DNA of 64,000 nt from Bdellovibrio sp. NC01 (GCF_006874625.1 NZ_CP030034.1:2914001-2978000), one strand, 5' to 3'. Shown: positions 9,651 through 19,118, numbered from the stretch's first letter. Notes: generated by a model from the sequence alone, not told the origin. Program-made: numbers and translations.

Positions 9651-10424
9651 ATGAAGCTCGAAGAAGCAAAAATCAAAAACAGCCTGAAGATTCTGATGCG
9701 CCAGCAAGGCATGCAATACCAAGATCTGGCGAAGATTTTGCGCGTATCGACGGCAACTGTGAAACGTCGCCTGAATAAGGGTGAACTGAGTATTTCTGAG
9801 CTCAGCGAAATGGCCTCATGCCTGGGGACGTCTTTTTACGAACTGGTTGAAATGAGCAAACAGAATATGCAAGAAGCGTATTTGTTTTCCGAAGAACAAG
9901 AGAAGCTTTTTGCTGGTGACCTCAGCTACCTGATGCTATTCCGTTCGATCATTATGGGTCTTAATTTCATGCAAATTAAGACCGCCTTAGATCTTAAAGA
10001 AATCGAGCTGCGTAAGAAGTTGCGCAAGCTTGAAGACGTCGAATTGATTCAACTAATGCCACGTGATCGCATCAATCAACTCGCGCGCTTTCCCTTTAAG
10101 TGGCGTGAAGATGGTCTGCTACACAAGGCCTATCACCATAAAAATCTTGAAGCTATTTTTAGCGTGATCTCGACCCGCTATAAGACCTCAACTTACAACG
10201 AAGAAACCGGCGCGATCTGTAAACCGTTTGAACTTCTGCTGTCTCAAGAGAACAAAAAAGGTCTTGCTCGCGAATTGATGGACGTTTTAAGGAAGTATCA
10301 AAATCTGTCCCTTATGGAAATGAACGCCAAGACCACGCGCGGGCTGACGGTCTCGGGCATCGTTCACTCTGATGAGTTTTCTATTTGGGATATTGAAAGT
10401 TCGGTGCGCTTAAAACTGGATTAG
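9651..10424 (+). CDS. Helix-turn-helix transcriptional regulator (XRE-like N terminus)
   Basis: 257 residues. Residues about 5-60 form an XRE/Cro-type DNA-binding domain (YQDLAKILRVSTATVKRRL, then ISELSEMASCLG). The rest is a helical domain with a possible second winged-helix segment (LSYLMLFRSIIMGLNFMQIKTALDLKE). The ATG at 9651 is preferred over a TTG at 9618, since the latter lies in the palindrome and gives no useful domain. The ribosome site is weak. It is divergent from the secreted Cys-rich gene and 116 bases upstream of the S9 peptidase; the palindrome at 9605 is its probable target. Confidence 0.88.
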   Translation: MKLEEAKIKNSLKILMRQQGMQYQDLAKILRVSTATVKRRLNKGELSISELSEMASCLGTSFYELVEMSKQNMQEAYLFSEEQEKLFAGDLSYLMLFRSIIMGLNFMQIKTALDLKEIELRKKLRKLEDVELIQLMPRDRINQLARFPFKWREDGLLHKAYHHKNLEAIFSVISTRYKTSTYNEETGAICKPFELLLSQENKKGLARELMDVLRKYQNLSLMEMNAKTTRGLTVSGIVHSDEFSIWDIESSVRLKLD

Positions 10425-10540
10425 AAACCAGCCCGTCCTTCAGGCGGGATTTTGTAATAGAATCCCTCGACTCTTCGAATAAAAAGATGAAATCTTCCAA
10501 GAATATGATCTGCTAGGTGGATCATCATAGAGGGAGTTTC

Positions 10541-13006
10541 ATGAGAAAATTATTTGCGCTAAGTGCAGGTCTTGTTCTGACGGCAAGTCTTGCCAATGCA
10601 ACCACAGGATACGATAAACCACCAAAAGAAATTTTGGATGTGATGCAAGCACCGGCGACTCCGTTCCCGCGCATCAGCCCGACGAAGGATCGCATCCTTC
10701 TGGTGTCGATGCAGAACTACCCTTCTATCACACGTGTTGCAGAACCATTCTTGCGTTTAGCAGGTGTGCGTGTTGAGCCCAGCAATCGCGGTCGCCACGA
10801 CACTCCGGGCGGTTATGGCATTCCACCATGTGCCCAAAGTTTTTCATTAGTTAAAGTTGCCGATGGCAGCGAAACAAAAATTGATATTTCAAAATTAGCT
10901 TGCGCCGATTATCCGCGCTGGAGTGCTGACGGTAAGATGTTCTTCTTCCGCAACAAAACAGCAACGGCTGTTGAGTTGTGGCTTGGCGATGCGCAGACAG
11001 CAAAGATCACTCGCGTGCCTGACGTGAAATTAAATCAAATGTTTGGCTCCGACGTCCAATGGACTCCGGACCAAAAACATCTATTGGTAAAACTTGTTCC
11101 TAAGAATCAAGGCCCTGCTCCGAAAGTGGCAGAGACTTTAACTGGTCCAAGCATTCAAGAGTCTGTAGGGCAAAAAGGTCAAAGCAGTACCTACGAAAAA
11201 CGCGACACTTTGAATAACGCCAATGATGAAGCCTTGTTTGATTATTACGGCGTCTCACAACTTGCGATTGTTGACGTTAAAACTCGCAAAGTGACTACGT
11301 TTGAAAAACCAGATCTGTATGAGCGTTTGCAGTATGCTCCAGATGGTGTGCATCTTTTGACGAAGAAGATCGTTCGCCCCTATTCGTACATGGTGACTTA
11401 TGGTCGTTTCCCAGCAAAGGTTGAAATTTTAAATACCGCAAATCTTAAGAACGTCACTCACCACTTGATCGCGGATCTTCCGCTTGCAGACCGTGTTCCT
11501 ATCCATGGTGTTCCGACATCGCCACGTGAATTCACTTGGATGCCGCACGATGCAGCGACACTGGTGTGGGCAGAAGCTCTTGACGGTGGTGACTGGAATG
11601 TGAAAGTTCCGACACGTGATAAGATCATGATGTTAGCTGCGCCATTCAAGGGCGAGGCTAAAGAGATCTTCAGAACAGAACAACGTTATTCTGGTTTTGA
11701 GTGGCTAGAAAAACGTGACAATTCTTTGTTGTATGAATACGACGAGAACAAACACTGGATCAAAGCATTCATCGTAAGCTTCGATAAACCTCAACAAGCT
11801 AAAAAAGTTTTGTGGGATCTTTCAAGCGACGAACAATATGCCAATCCTGGTCAGCCCATTTATAAAACTTTAAGCAACGGTTATGAAGTCGTTATTCAAA
11901 ATCAAAACGCGATTTACTTGTCAGGCGAAGGTGCTTCCCCTGAAGGTGACCGTCCGTTCCTGGATAAGCTTGATCTTGTGACTTTGAAAACGGATCGTTT
12001 GTTCCGCAGCGATAAAACTGAATTCGAACAATTCATTTCATTCTTGCCAAGCGGAAAAGACGACACGTTCTTGACGTGGTATCAAACGCAAATGGATCCG
12101 CCGAATGTGAATAAACGCACATTGGGTGAGGAAATCAAAGCGGCTCCTGGTGAAGCGACTTTCAAATCTTCACGCGTCGCTGTGACTCATATTTCAGATC
12201 CAACTCCGCAAGTCAGAGATATCAAAAAGCGTTTGGTGAAGTATAAACGCGCCGATGGCTTGGAATTATCATTCACGCTTTACACTCCGCCAGGATATAA
12301 AGAAGGCACCCGTGTGCCGACAATTCTTTATGCTTACCCGTTGGATTATGCTGATTCATCAAAAGCGGGCCAAATTACCGGCTCACAAAATACGTTTACA
12401 CGACTGCGCGCTTACAAATTACTTTTGCTTGCGGGCTATGCGATTATTGACGATGCTGCCTTCCCTATCGTTGGCGATCCGAAAAAAGCGTATGACAACT
12501 ATATGGATCAACTTGTCGCCGATGCCAAAGCAGCGGTTGATCAAGCGGTTAAACTGGGTGTCGCAGATCCACAACGTATCGGTGTCACAGGTCACAGCCA
12601 TGGTGCATTGATGACTGTGAATCTTTTAACGCACTCAAATTTATTTAAAGCTGGTGTTGCGACAAGTGGTTCCTACAATAAAACACTGACACCGTTTGGA
12701 TTCCAAAATGAGCGTCGTACTGTTTGGGAAGCTCCGGAAGTTTACGCGAAAGTATCGCCGTTCTTCTTTGCCGATAAAATGAAAACGCCGCTTTTGATTA
12801 TGCATGGAGCTGATGACGCCAATCCTGGTACGACACCTATGCAGGCAAGCTTTCTATATGATGCGGTTCGTGCTAATGGCGGTACGGTTCGTTTAGTGAT
12901 GTTGCCGCATGAACCGCACTGGTATTCAGCACGCGAATCTAACGAGCAGCAAATTTCTGAAATGCTAAAATGGTTTGATAAGTACGTTAAAAACACGGGC
13001 GGCTAA
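10541..13006 (+). CDS. Secreted S9 family serine peptidase (glutamyl-endopeptidase type)
   Basis: 821 residues starting at the ATG after AGAGGGAG. A signal peptide (MRKLFALSAGLVLTASLANA) is followed by an N-terminal beta-propeller region containing FLRLAGVRVEPSNRG, typical of the S9D glutamyl peptidase subgroup. The C-terminal alpha/beta hydrolase has nucleophile elbow GHSHG near residue 685, Asp in HGADDANP near 757 and His in LPHEPHW near 790, a complete triad. It is probably periplasmic or secreted and degrades peptides, which would suit prey protein digestion in a predator; that role is inference. Confidence 0.93.
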   Translation: MRKLFALSAGLVLTASLANATTGYDKPPKEILDVMQAPATPFPRISPTKDRILLVSMQNYPSITRVAEPFLRLAGVRVEPSNRGRHDTPGGYGIPPCAQSFSLVKVADGSETKIDISKLACADYPRWSADGKMFFFRNKTATAVELWLGDAQTAKITRVPDVKLNQMFGSDVQWTPDQKHLLVKLVPKNQGPAPKVAETLTGPSIQESVGQKGQSSTYEKRDTLNNANDEALFDYYGVSQLAIVDVKTRKVTTFEKPDLYERLQYAPDGVHLLTKKIVRPYSYMVTYGRFPAKVEILNTANLKNVTHHLIADLPLADRVPIHGVPTSPREFTWMPHDAATLVWAEALDGGDWNVKVPTRDKIMMLAAPFKGEAKEIFRTEQRYSGFEWLEKRDNSLLYEYDENKHWIKAFIVSFDKPQQAKKVLWDLSSDEQYANPGQPIYKTLSNGYEVVIQNQNAIYLSGEGASPEGDRPFLDKLDLVTLKTDRLFRSDKTEFEQFISFLPSGKDDTFLTWYQTQMDPPNVNKRTLGEEIKAAPGEATFKSSRVAVTHISDPTPQVRDIKKRLVKYKRADGLELSFTLYTPPGYKEGTRVPTILYAYPLDYADSSKAGQITGSQNTFTRLRAYKLLLLAGYAIIDDAAFPIVGDPKKAYDNYMDQLVADAKAAVDQAVKLGVADPQRIGVTGHSHGALMTVNLLTHSNLFKAGVATSGSYNKTLTPFGFQNERRTVWEAPEVYAKVSPFFFADKMKTPLLIMHGADDANPGTTPMQASFLYDAVRANGGTVRLVMLPHEPHWYSARESNEQQISEMLKWFDKYVKNTGG

Positions 13007-13021
13007 AAGCCGTTTCCCGTG
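12994..13021. terminator. Weak hairpin shared by convergent genes
   Basis: CACGGG (12994-12999) pairs with CCCGTG (13016-13021) around an inner GGCT/AGCC stem. It overlaps the stop of the S9 gene and the space before the stop of the minus-strand gene at 13023. There is no long T-run, so termination would be weak. Confidence 0.4.
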
Positions 13022-13022
13022 C

Positions 13023-13679
13023 TTACGCAGACTTACTTGCGTGGACAATATCTTTGACTTCCAAAATAGGTTTAGGATATCCACGCAAAGTCGTCGCAAT
13101 CATCGCTTGCGCCAACTGTTGCAAAGTAATCATTGGAAAGATCAAGCGCAAGAATGGCAACATCACGACCAGTTTGTTGTAGCCATAAATATGTTTCTGC
13201 TGTGGAAAAGGTTTCATCAGACCGGGTCTGAAATTATATTCGCGGCCTGGAAACATTTTTTGTAAAGCATTTTCCGTTCGCCCTTTGACTCGCGCCCACA
13301 TCACACGCCCTTGCTCTGAACTATCCGTATGCCCGCCTGAAACAAAGTTAAAAACGATTTGTGGATTTAGTGATTTTAAAATTGCTGCTAAGTGCATGGT
13401 CGTATCGTAAGTGATCTTTGTGTAGACCTCTTCGTTAAGACCGTTGGAACTTATACCCGCGCAATAAAAGCAAGCATCAAAGCCTGCAAGTTCTTTATTG
13501 CTTTCACTCAGGGCAAAGAAATCTGAAGTCAGAAGCTCTTTCAATTTGGGATGAGTCAAACCGCAAGCGCGACGACCTACCACCAGAACTGAATCAATTT
13601 GTGAATTTTGAAGAAGTTCGATCAGAACACCTTCGCCGACCATTCCCGTTGCGCCTGTTAGTATGACTTTTAATCCCAT
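13023..13679 (-). CDS. NAD(P)-binding atypical SDR / nucleoside-diphosphate-sugar epimerase-like
   Basis: 218 residues with the dinucleotide-binding loop TGATGMVGEG at the N terminus and VLVVGRRACG after the second strand. This is the atypical short-chain dehydrogenase group that includes NAD(P)H-binding regulators and oxidoreductases. The start at 13679 has AGGAG upstream. The C-terminal hydrophobic run (YNKLVVMLPFLRLIFPM) may touch the membrane. The substrate is unknown, and no pathway is obvious nearby. Confidence 0.85.
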   Translation of the reverse strand: MGLKVILTGATGMVGEGVLIELLQNSQIDSVLVVGRRACGLTHPKLKELLTSDFFALSESNKELAGFDACFYCAGISSNGLNEEVYTKITYDTTMHLAAILKSLNPQIVFNFVSGGHTDSSEQGRVMWARVKGRTENALQKMFPGREYNFRPGLMKPFPQQKHIYGYNKLVVMLPFLRLIFPMITLQQLAQAMIATTLRGYPKPILEVKDIVHASKSA

Positions 13680-13755
13680 CACTTACTCCTTGTAGAAGCT
13701 TACTGCTTTGCCAATGGATCGACTTGCCTAATCCTGCATTTTATTTGCCTGATTC

Positions 13756-13816
13756 CCTGCCGGCACATCGGCAGCTTACGAGATCCCAACAGACAGAGCC
13801 GCCGACTTTTCGGCAG
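13756..13816. repeat. Two-hairpin REP-like element, copy A
   Basis: CTGCCG-GCACAT-CGGCAG (13757-13774) and GCCGA-CTTT-TCGGC (13801-13814) are two hairpins 42 bases apart, centre to centre. A second copy with the same spacing lies at 46897-46957. Base identity between the copies is confined to the hairpin arms, the pattern expected of REP/REPIN-like structured repeats. Confidence 0.5.
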
Positions 13817-13861
13817 AGTCTTCCTCAACTCTAATATATCTTTTCTGGGGTTGCAAAAAGT

Positions 13862-13877
13862 TGGTATCGCCCTTGCT
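13862..13877 (+). promoter_or_regulatory. Sigma-54 (-24/-12) promoter
   Basis: TGGTATCGCCCTTGCT has the invariant GG and GC at exact spacing, a full TTGCT -12 box and a TGGTAT -24 box. The predicted start near 13888 leaves a 25-base leader with AAAGGAC before the ATG at 13913. Confidence 0.65.
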
Positions 13878-13912
13878 TTATTGTTCTTACGAAAATCTTG
13901 AAAGGACAAAAA

Positions 13913-14524
13913 ATGAAAACACTTATTTCAAAAATCACTATGATCACTTCTCTACTTGGCGCGATGACATTACTTCCAAGCTTAGGCCATGCATCGGAAA
14001 TGCGATTGCAAAATCAAACGATCTATTTAAGTACTTTCGTCATTTATAAAGGCGATATTTTGGTTGCGCATATTCAGATTCCTCCTTCGGGCCTTGGGGT
14101 TGTGCGCACCGATTCTCCATTCCAAGTGCAGGCTCTTACTAAACGAGGCGGACAAACATTGAATTCACAAACACTGAATCTTGATCGACCGAAGAACTTT
14201 GATGCAGTTATCACTGAATCAGGTTCGACCTTGAGTTTCGATATCGTTGATTCAGCTCCGTCTTACCTCGACGCCGTTGCGTTCAATAATACGACAGCAA
14301 GCCCGGTCCAATTCATGATCAAACATGAAGGTGCACCCGCGCAAAGTTTCATCGTGAATGGCAATGATTCTAAAATTCTATCCATCGATGAAACATTCAG
14401 GATTTATGCAATCATCAACGGAGTTACAACTGCCGTCTATAAAACAACCAATCCCAATGCAGTGGCAAATGCCGTTGTCATTTCCCAACAGGATTTCGAT
14501 TACTACGACCTAGTCATCGAATAG
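13913..14524 (+). CDS. Secreted protein of unknown function, sigma-54 driven
   Basis: 203 residues. A signal peptide (MKTLISKITMITSLLGAMTL...LGHASE) precedes a beta-rich mature part with two similar halves (IYLSTFVIYKGDILVAHIQI and related strands), without cysteines. I prefer the ATG at 13913 with AAAGGAC upstream over a TTG 15 bases earlier. It is a single-gene unit: a sigma-54 promoter in front and a good terminator behind. I do not recognise the family. Confidence 0.85.
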   Translation: MKTLISKITMITSLLGAMTLLPSLGHASEMRLQNQTIYLSTFVIYKGDILVAHIQIPPSGLGVVRTDSPFQVQALTKRGGQTLNSQTLNLDRPKNFDAVITESGSTLSFDIVDSAPSYLDAVAFNNTTASPVQFMIKHEGAPAQSFIVNGNDSKILSIDETFRIYAIINGVTTAVYKTTNPNAVANAVVISQQDFDYYDLVIE

Positions 14525-14538
14525 CCCTTCCCCGACTA

Positions 14539-14582
14539 AAGAGTGGAGACATACAAGCGTGTTTGTCTCCGCTCTTCCTTTT
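14539..14582 (+). terminator. Rho-independent terminator
   Basis: AAGAGTGGAGACA (14539-14551) pairs with TGTCTCCGCTCTT (14564-14576), with one T-G wobble, followed by CCTTTT. Confidence 0.8.
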
Positions 14583-14650
14583 GCAACTCTGCACAGGCCC
14601 TACTTACTCTCGCTTGGCGTATCTATAATTGAAGGCATCAAGGAGGATTT

Positions 14651-15178
14651 ATGTACAGTAAGGTCACGATCAATAAACATCCCGTTCATCCTATGCTTGT
14701 GGCATTTCCAATTTGCCTTTATGTCTTAACGTTTGTTTCGTTTGCAGTGTATGCAACGACACGAGGAGAGATCTTCTGGTATAAGCTTGGCTTTTTCTCG
14801 AATATGGCAGCGGTGGCTTGCGCACTCGTAGCGGCCATTCCCGGGTTCATTGATTGGGCCATGGGAATTCCTAATGGCACACTGGCAAAACGCGATGGCC
14901 TTATTCATATGTCATTGAATCTGATTACACTCGCACTTTTTGCGATCAGTGGAGTTTTTGTTAATGGCACTTGGGACAATCCACTTCTATCCCTTGCCGC
15001 TCCATTAGTCCTAACAGGTGTTGGCTGCATCACTCTTTTAGCGGCCGGCTACTATGGCTGGACAATGGTTCAAACGCACAAAGTGGGTGTCGACCTTTCG
15101 CCCGAACAAGAACATGATCAAGAGGAAATCGAACATCGTGGACGCCGTCACGAAGAACCTCCTGTGATGTATCACTAG
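14651..15178 (+). CDS. DUF2231 family inner-membrane protein
   Basis: 175 residues with four hydrophobic segments and the family signature NKHPVHPMLVAFPICLY near the N terminus. The histidines of the HPxHP motif and of GLIHM in the loop may bind metal or haem; the family function is not established. The C terminus is soluble and acidic or His-rich (PEQEHDQEEIEHRGRRHEE). AAGGAGG lies upstream of the ATG. Confidence 0.88.
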   Translation: MYSKVTINKHPVHPMLVAFPICLYVLTFVSFAVYATTRGEIFWYKLGFFSNMAAVACALVAAIPGFIDWAMGIPNGTLAKRDGLIHMSLNLITLALFAISGVFVNGTWDNPLLSLAAPLVLTGVGCITLLAAGYYGWTMVQTHKVGVDLSPEQEHDQEEIEHRGRRHEEPPVMYH

Positions 15179-15220
15179 TCCATCATTGCTACGCTATCGC
15201 GAAAATGCTAAAGATATTGT

Positions 15221-16894
15221 ATGAAAACAATTCTTTGCATTTTCGGGATTGCACTTTTGATTGTTCCTACTCTTTCGTCTGCGAGAACTGCGCAAGACGA
15301 ATTATCCATCGCACTCAATGCAGAGTTCGACACGATCAATCCTATTGTAAATACCATGGCTGCGGCTTCGTTAGTCGATGATGCGGCGTTAAGACCTCTG
15401 GTAAAGCTAACTCCGTCTGGAAAAATGGAAGCCGTTCTTATTAAAGACATTCCAACTTTTGAAAATAAAAAACTCCAAAAGACGAAAGATGGTGGCTTGC
15501 AAGCTGACATTGAATTTCTGGCACCCGCGCAATGGGGCGATGGCACTCCTCTCACATGCCAGGATTTGAAAGCGTCATGGCAAATCGGCAGCGATGATTT
15601 GGTGGCAACACCGAATCGCGAAGACTATACGAACATTCGCCAAATCAATATCGACAAACAAAATCCCAAACGTTGCACTTTGATATTTGCGAAGCCTCAA
15701 TTCAGTTTCATTCTGAATTTACCACGTCCTATTCCCGCCCATTTAGAGCTGCCGATTTTTGAGAAAAATAAAAAGCAAGTTCATGGCTACGAACATAATT
15801 CCAACTACATTAAAAACATTGGCAATCCCGGTCTGTACAACGGACCCTATCGCGTAAGCGAAATGGTCTTCGGCAGTCACGTGGTCCTTGTGCCGAATGA
15901 GAAATATTGGGGGCAAAAACCCTACTTTAAAAAAGTCATTTTGCGCTTCATTCTTAATTCATCTGCGATGGAAGCGAATCTTCTAAGCGGCAACGTCCAG
16001 ATGACGTCGTCTTCAGGCTTAAGCTTTGACCAAGCTCTAGCATTTGAAAGAAAAATCAAAAGCCAAAATCTTCCTTTCACAATTCAGTTTGCACCGGGCG
16101 TGATGTATTCGCATGTCGACGTAAATTTGGATGATGCTATTTTAAAAGATCAAAATGTCAGACAGGCATTGGCTTATTCCTTTAATCGTAAAGAGATGGC
16201 TAAAGCCTTCTTTGAAAACAAGCAGCCGCCGGCTTATCACTTTGCGACCTCTTTTGACGATTGGTTTACCGATGATCCGAAAGAAGTATCAACGTACCCA
16301 TTCAGCACAAAAAAAGCGATTGAGCTTTTGGAAAAGTCTGGCTGGATGATGGGCAAAGATGGTTATCGCTGGAAAAACGGTCAAAAACTATCTGTGGTTC
16401 TTTCCGGTGTTACCGATTTAAAAATTAACGAGATGATTGCGGTGTATCTGCAAAATCAGTGGAAACAAGTGGGCATCGACTTAACGCTAAAAACTTATCC
16501 CGCGCGAGTTTTCTTTGCCGATGTTCTTCGTCACAGAAAGTTTCAGTTGGCGTTATTGACCTGGGTGAATTCCCCGAATGTGATACCTGTGAATACACTT
16601 GCCTCAAATATGATTCCCAGTGAAAGCAATGGCTGGTCAGGACACAATCGTGCCGGCTGGAAGAACAAACAAGTTGATAAGTGGCTAGAACAAGCATCAT
16701 CGGAATTTAATAAAACCAAACGCGTGGAGCTTATGAAGAAAGTTCTTAAAGTCTATAGTGAAGAACTTCCGTCCTTGCCCGCGTATTATCGTTCGAACAA
16801 TTCTGTCATTCCTAAGAAGATGAAGGGCTACGAACTTTCGGGTCACGTCTTTTCAGAGTTTCTACAAATTGAAAATTGGCGCATGGAGCCCTAA
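15221..16894 (+). CDS. ABC-type peptide substrate-binding protein (SBP family 5), orphan
   Basis: 557 residues: a signal peptide (MKTILCIFGIALLIVPTLSSA) followed by the OppA/DppA-type fold, with the early LNAEFDTINPIV segment, AQWGDGTPLTCQDLKASW, and DQNVRQALAYSFNRKEMA. No permease or ATPase gene lies beside it, so it either uses a distant transporter or acts as a periplasmic binding or chaperone protein. The Rib-like spacing before the ATG is poor. Confidence 0.92.
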   Translation: MKTILCIFGIALLIVPTLSSARTAQDELSIALNAEFDTINPIVNTMAAASLVDDAALRPLVKLTPSGKMEAVLIKDIPTFENKKLQKTKDGGLQADIEFLAPAQWGDGTPLTCQDLKASWQIGSDDLVATPNREDYTNIRQINIDKQNPKRCTLIFAKPQFSFILNLPRPIPAHLELPIFEKNKKQVHGYEHNSNYIKNIGNPGLYNGPYRVSEMVFGSHVVLVPNEKYWGQKPYFKKVILRFILNSSAMEANLLSGNVQMTSSSGLSFDQALAFERKIKSQNLPFTIQFAPGVMYSHVDVNLDDAILKDQNVRQALAYSFNRKEMAKAFFENKQPPAYHFATSFDDWFTDDPKEVSTYPFSTKKAIELLEKSGWMMGKDGYRWKNGQKLSVVLSGVTDLKINEMIAVYLQNQWKQVGIDLTLKTYPARVFFADVLRHRKFQLALLTWVNSPNVIPVNTLASNMIPSESNGWSGHNRAGWKNKQVDKWLEQASSEFNKTKRVELMKKVLKVYSEELPSLPAYYRSNNSVIPKKMKGYELSGHVFSEFLQIENWRMEP

Positions 16895-16899
16895 GCGGA

Positions 16900-18021
16900 C
16901 TACATGATCCAAGCGTTCCCCGCTTGAATATAAAAGACCGTTTCTTCGGGACCACGAGCGATATCAAGTCCCATTTGAAATCCCAACAGTCGCGCAATCA
17001 AATAGCGAAAGCCTACTCCATAGGCTGAAGCTGTTTCAGCCTCCTCCAACTCCTTGAAAGAATCACCCGCTCGCCCCACACCACCGAATAATGATAATTG
17101 CCAACGGGGATGAGCATTGTAACGAACCTCTGCTTCAAACGAAGATGCAACCTCCCCTTGATAACGAAGCTTGGCAATACCGCGCAGGTTAATAAATGGC
17201 TTTGCATAAAATGGCGTTTCACCATCGACCCATTTATTTTGCAAACGTGCCGCGAATGCCCAGATATCGCTGACAGGAATGAAGCCCTGCATGTCGAGCT
17301 CTTGCACGTTATAATTTAGATCCCCACCCAAACCTTCGCGAAAGATGTAATAGCGATATTCACCTAAAAATCCCGCTTGAGGTGATAGAGGATTGGTGCG
17401 CGAGTCGTAACTCAGTAAAAACGAAAGTCCCCCATTGCGATTTTGAATTTCATCGGGACGCAACGTCGGAGGTAAAATACCATCATCGAAATTCACATTG
17501 ATATCGGTGTAAATGTAACGGCCACCAAAAAAGAAATTGCTATCAGCAATGCGCGTGCGCAAATCATTAAATACTCCCCAGCCTTTAATGTTGTAAGCGA
17601 AATGGATGTCTTTGCTGGAAGTAAATCCCGATAAGCCATAGAAATCTAAATTGGCAGACACATCAGCGACGAACCCCATATAGCGCCAACGATCGTGATC
17701 CCAGTTACGCACATAGAAAGCACCGGCAGCACGTGTGCCATTTTCAGTGGCGGCTCCTAATACACCAGTGACCGTCGGCGCGATGAAGCGAGTTGTATCT
17801 GTTTTTGAATCTTCATTTTCGCTCATGAAAACCAAGGCCACCCCGCCTCCGTAGCCAACCGCCGGTTCAGTGATAATAATTGGTACAGGTAAAAAACCGC
17901 GATGTTTCAACAGCCATTCGCTGGCATCTAAATAATGGTCCTTTGGATCAATAAAAATTGAATCCATCGCATGGGCCGTCATCCCCAGAGATAAAATTAA
18001 TAACACCACGAACGACTTCAT
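16900..18021 (-). CDS. Outer-membrane beta-barrel, surface antigen (D15/BamA barrel-like)
   Basis: 373 residues from the ATG at 18021, preceded by GGAGGAG. A signal peptide (MKSFVVLLILSLGMTAHA) precedes a short periplasmic segment and a long series of amphipathic strands. Features typical of D15-type barrels are PVPIIITEPAVGYGGGVALVF, SYDSRTNPLSPQAGF and the aromatic end. No POTRA repeats are present, so it is a stand-alone barrel of the patatin-associated or Bac_surface_Ag type, not BamA itself. Longer upstream starts would destroy the signal peptide. Confidence 0.88.
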   Translation of the reverse strand: MKSFVVLLILSLGMTAHAMDSIFIDPKDHYLDASEWLLKHRGFLPVPIIITEPAVGYGGGVALVFMSENEDSKTDTTRFIAPTVTGVLGAATENGTRAAGAFYVRNWDHDRWRYMGFVADVSANLDFYGLSGFTSSKDIHFAYNIKGWGVFNDLRTRIADSNFFFGGRYIYTDINVNFDDGILPPTLRPDEIQNRNGGLSFLLSYDSRTNPLSPQAGFLGEYRYYIFREGLGGDLNYNVQELDMQGFIPVSDIWAFAARLQNKWVDGETPFYAKPFINLRGIAKLRYQGEVASSFEAEVRYNAHPRWQLSLFGGVGRAGDSFKELEEAETASAYGVGFRYLIARLLGFQMGLDIARGPEETVFYIQAGNAWIM

Positions 18022-18228
18022 TTCGACTCCTCCAAACAGTTTTTGATAGATCGACTGAAGTAAGAACTGAATTCGCTTCCGACAGCGTTTGAACTGCACA
18101 ATTGCAAAATAGTATCTGCGAATACACATTCGCTTCACATAATTTATCAAAGTTAACAAGGTCTCTTGAGAGTCACATTTGCTTAAGCTTCACTGCTCTT
18201 GAAGGGAATTTTCAAACAAGGAGTCTTC

Positions 18229-18732
18229 ATGAAAACGCTCGCAGTCTTAATCGCCTCAGCGGTTCTTTTGAGTTTCAACAATTTCGCAAATGCCTGTAAC
18301 GGCCCGACAACGTGTTCAATCAAAACCTACAATGGCCATTATCTAACGGCGGTTGGTGGCGGCGGCAGAACCACTGACGTTATTCATACCGATGCCACCA
18401 AAGTGGGTGCGTGGGAAAAATTCACCTTAGTGGATGCATGTATTGGCGATCCAATTATCAGCTACGGCATTAAAACCGTAAAAGGCTTTTATCTGACAGC
18501 GGTCAGCGGAGGAGGCAGAACGACGGACGTCATTCACTCTGATGCAACATGGTTGCAAGGATGGGAGCAATTTAAATTTATTTCTTTAAGTGGTGGCAAA
18601 TATGCCATTCAAACATTAACAGGGAATTATGTGACTGCCGTGGGTGGCGGTGGACGCATTACTGATACGATTCACACAGATGCAACGCAAGTAAGAGCAT
18701 GGGAGACATTTGAAGTCGAGTGTGGCTTATAG
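18229..18732 (+). CDS. Secreted three-repeat beta-trefoil (fascin/actin-crosslinking-like)
   Basis: 167 residues. The ATG at 18229 follows AAGGAG and begins a signal peptide (MKTLAVLIASAVLLSFNNFANA). The mature part is three copies of a roughly 45-residue unit with the core Y-L/V-TAV-x-GGGR-x-TD-x-IH-x-DAT, as in fascin-like beta-trefoil domains. The near-perfect threefold symmetry suggests a recent or selected triplication giving three equivalent ligand pockets. Likely roles are carbohydrate or surface binding after export; this is inference. Only a few cysteines flank the domain. Confidence 0.88.
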   Translation: MKTLAVLIASAVLLSFNNFANACNGPTTCSIKTYNGHYLTAVGGGGRTTDVIHTDATKVGAWEKFTLVDACIGDPIISYGIKTVKGFYLTAVSGGGRTTDVIHSDATWLQGWEQFKFISLSGGKYAIQTLTGNYVTAVGGGGRITDTIHTDATQVRAWETFEVECGL

Positions 18733-18745
18733 CCACACTCCTTTT
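18718..18745 (+). terminator. Rho-independent terminator overlapping the stop codon
   Basis: GAGTGTGGCT (18718-18727), loop TAT, AGCCACACTC (18731-18740), then CTTTT. The stem begins in the last codons of the beta-trefoil gene. Confidence 0.85.
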
Positions 18746-18755
18746 CACGGAAAAA

Positions 18756-19118
18756 CTATTCAACGTTCGCGATCATTGTAAAGCCGCCAACGACACAGCG
18801 CTTTTGGTCCATCCATTCAGGACCCATGTTCAATTGTTCCATCTTTGGATCTTTGAACATTTTTTTAAAAACTGAATCGCGGTGCGCTTTTGATTTAAAT
18901 ACGGCTTCAGCAACCACGATCACTTCGCCTTTTTTCAATTTGATTTTCTTAGGGAATGAAAGAGATGAAGCATTTTCATCATCAGCCATATAGTCACGGC
19001 TCGCCAAAGCCCCGTGCTTCAATAAAAGCTTACCGATGATTTTAGTCGTTTTAGTATAAGCCGCTATTTTAGTTTTAGGAACCGGCATGATGCAGAGATC
19101 AAGATATTGTTTTGCCAC
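18756..19118 (-). CDS. DUF1428 family protein
   Basis: 120 residues from a GTG at 19118, preceded by AAGGGAG; longer upstream starts add an artificial hydrophobic leader. The opening YLDLCIMPVPKTKIAAY and the VVAEAVFKSKAHRDSVFKKM segment match DUF1428, a dimeric ferredoxin-like fold of unknown function. A second member lies at 36635-36997. It is divergent from the pseudouridine synthase. Confidence 0.85.
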   Translation of the reverse strand: MAKQYLDLCIMPVPKTKIAAYTKTTKIIGKLLLKHGALASRDYMADDENASSLSFPKKIKLKKGEVIVVAEAVFKSKAHRDSVFKKMFKDPKMEQLNMGPEWMDQKRCVVGGFTMIANVE

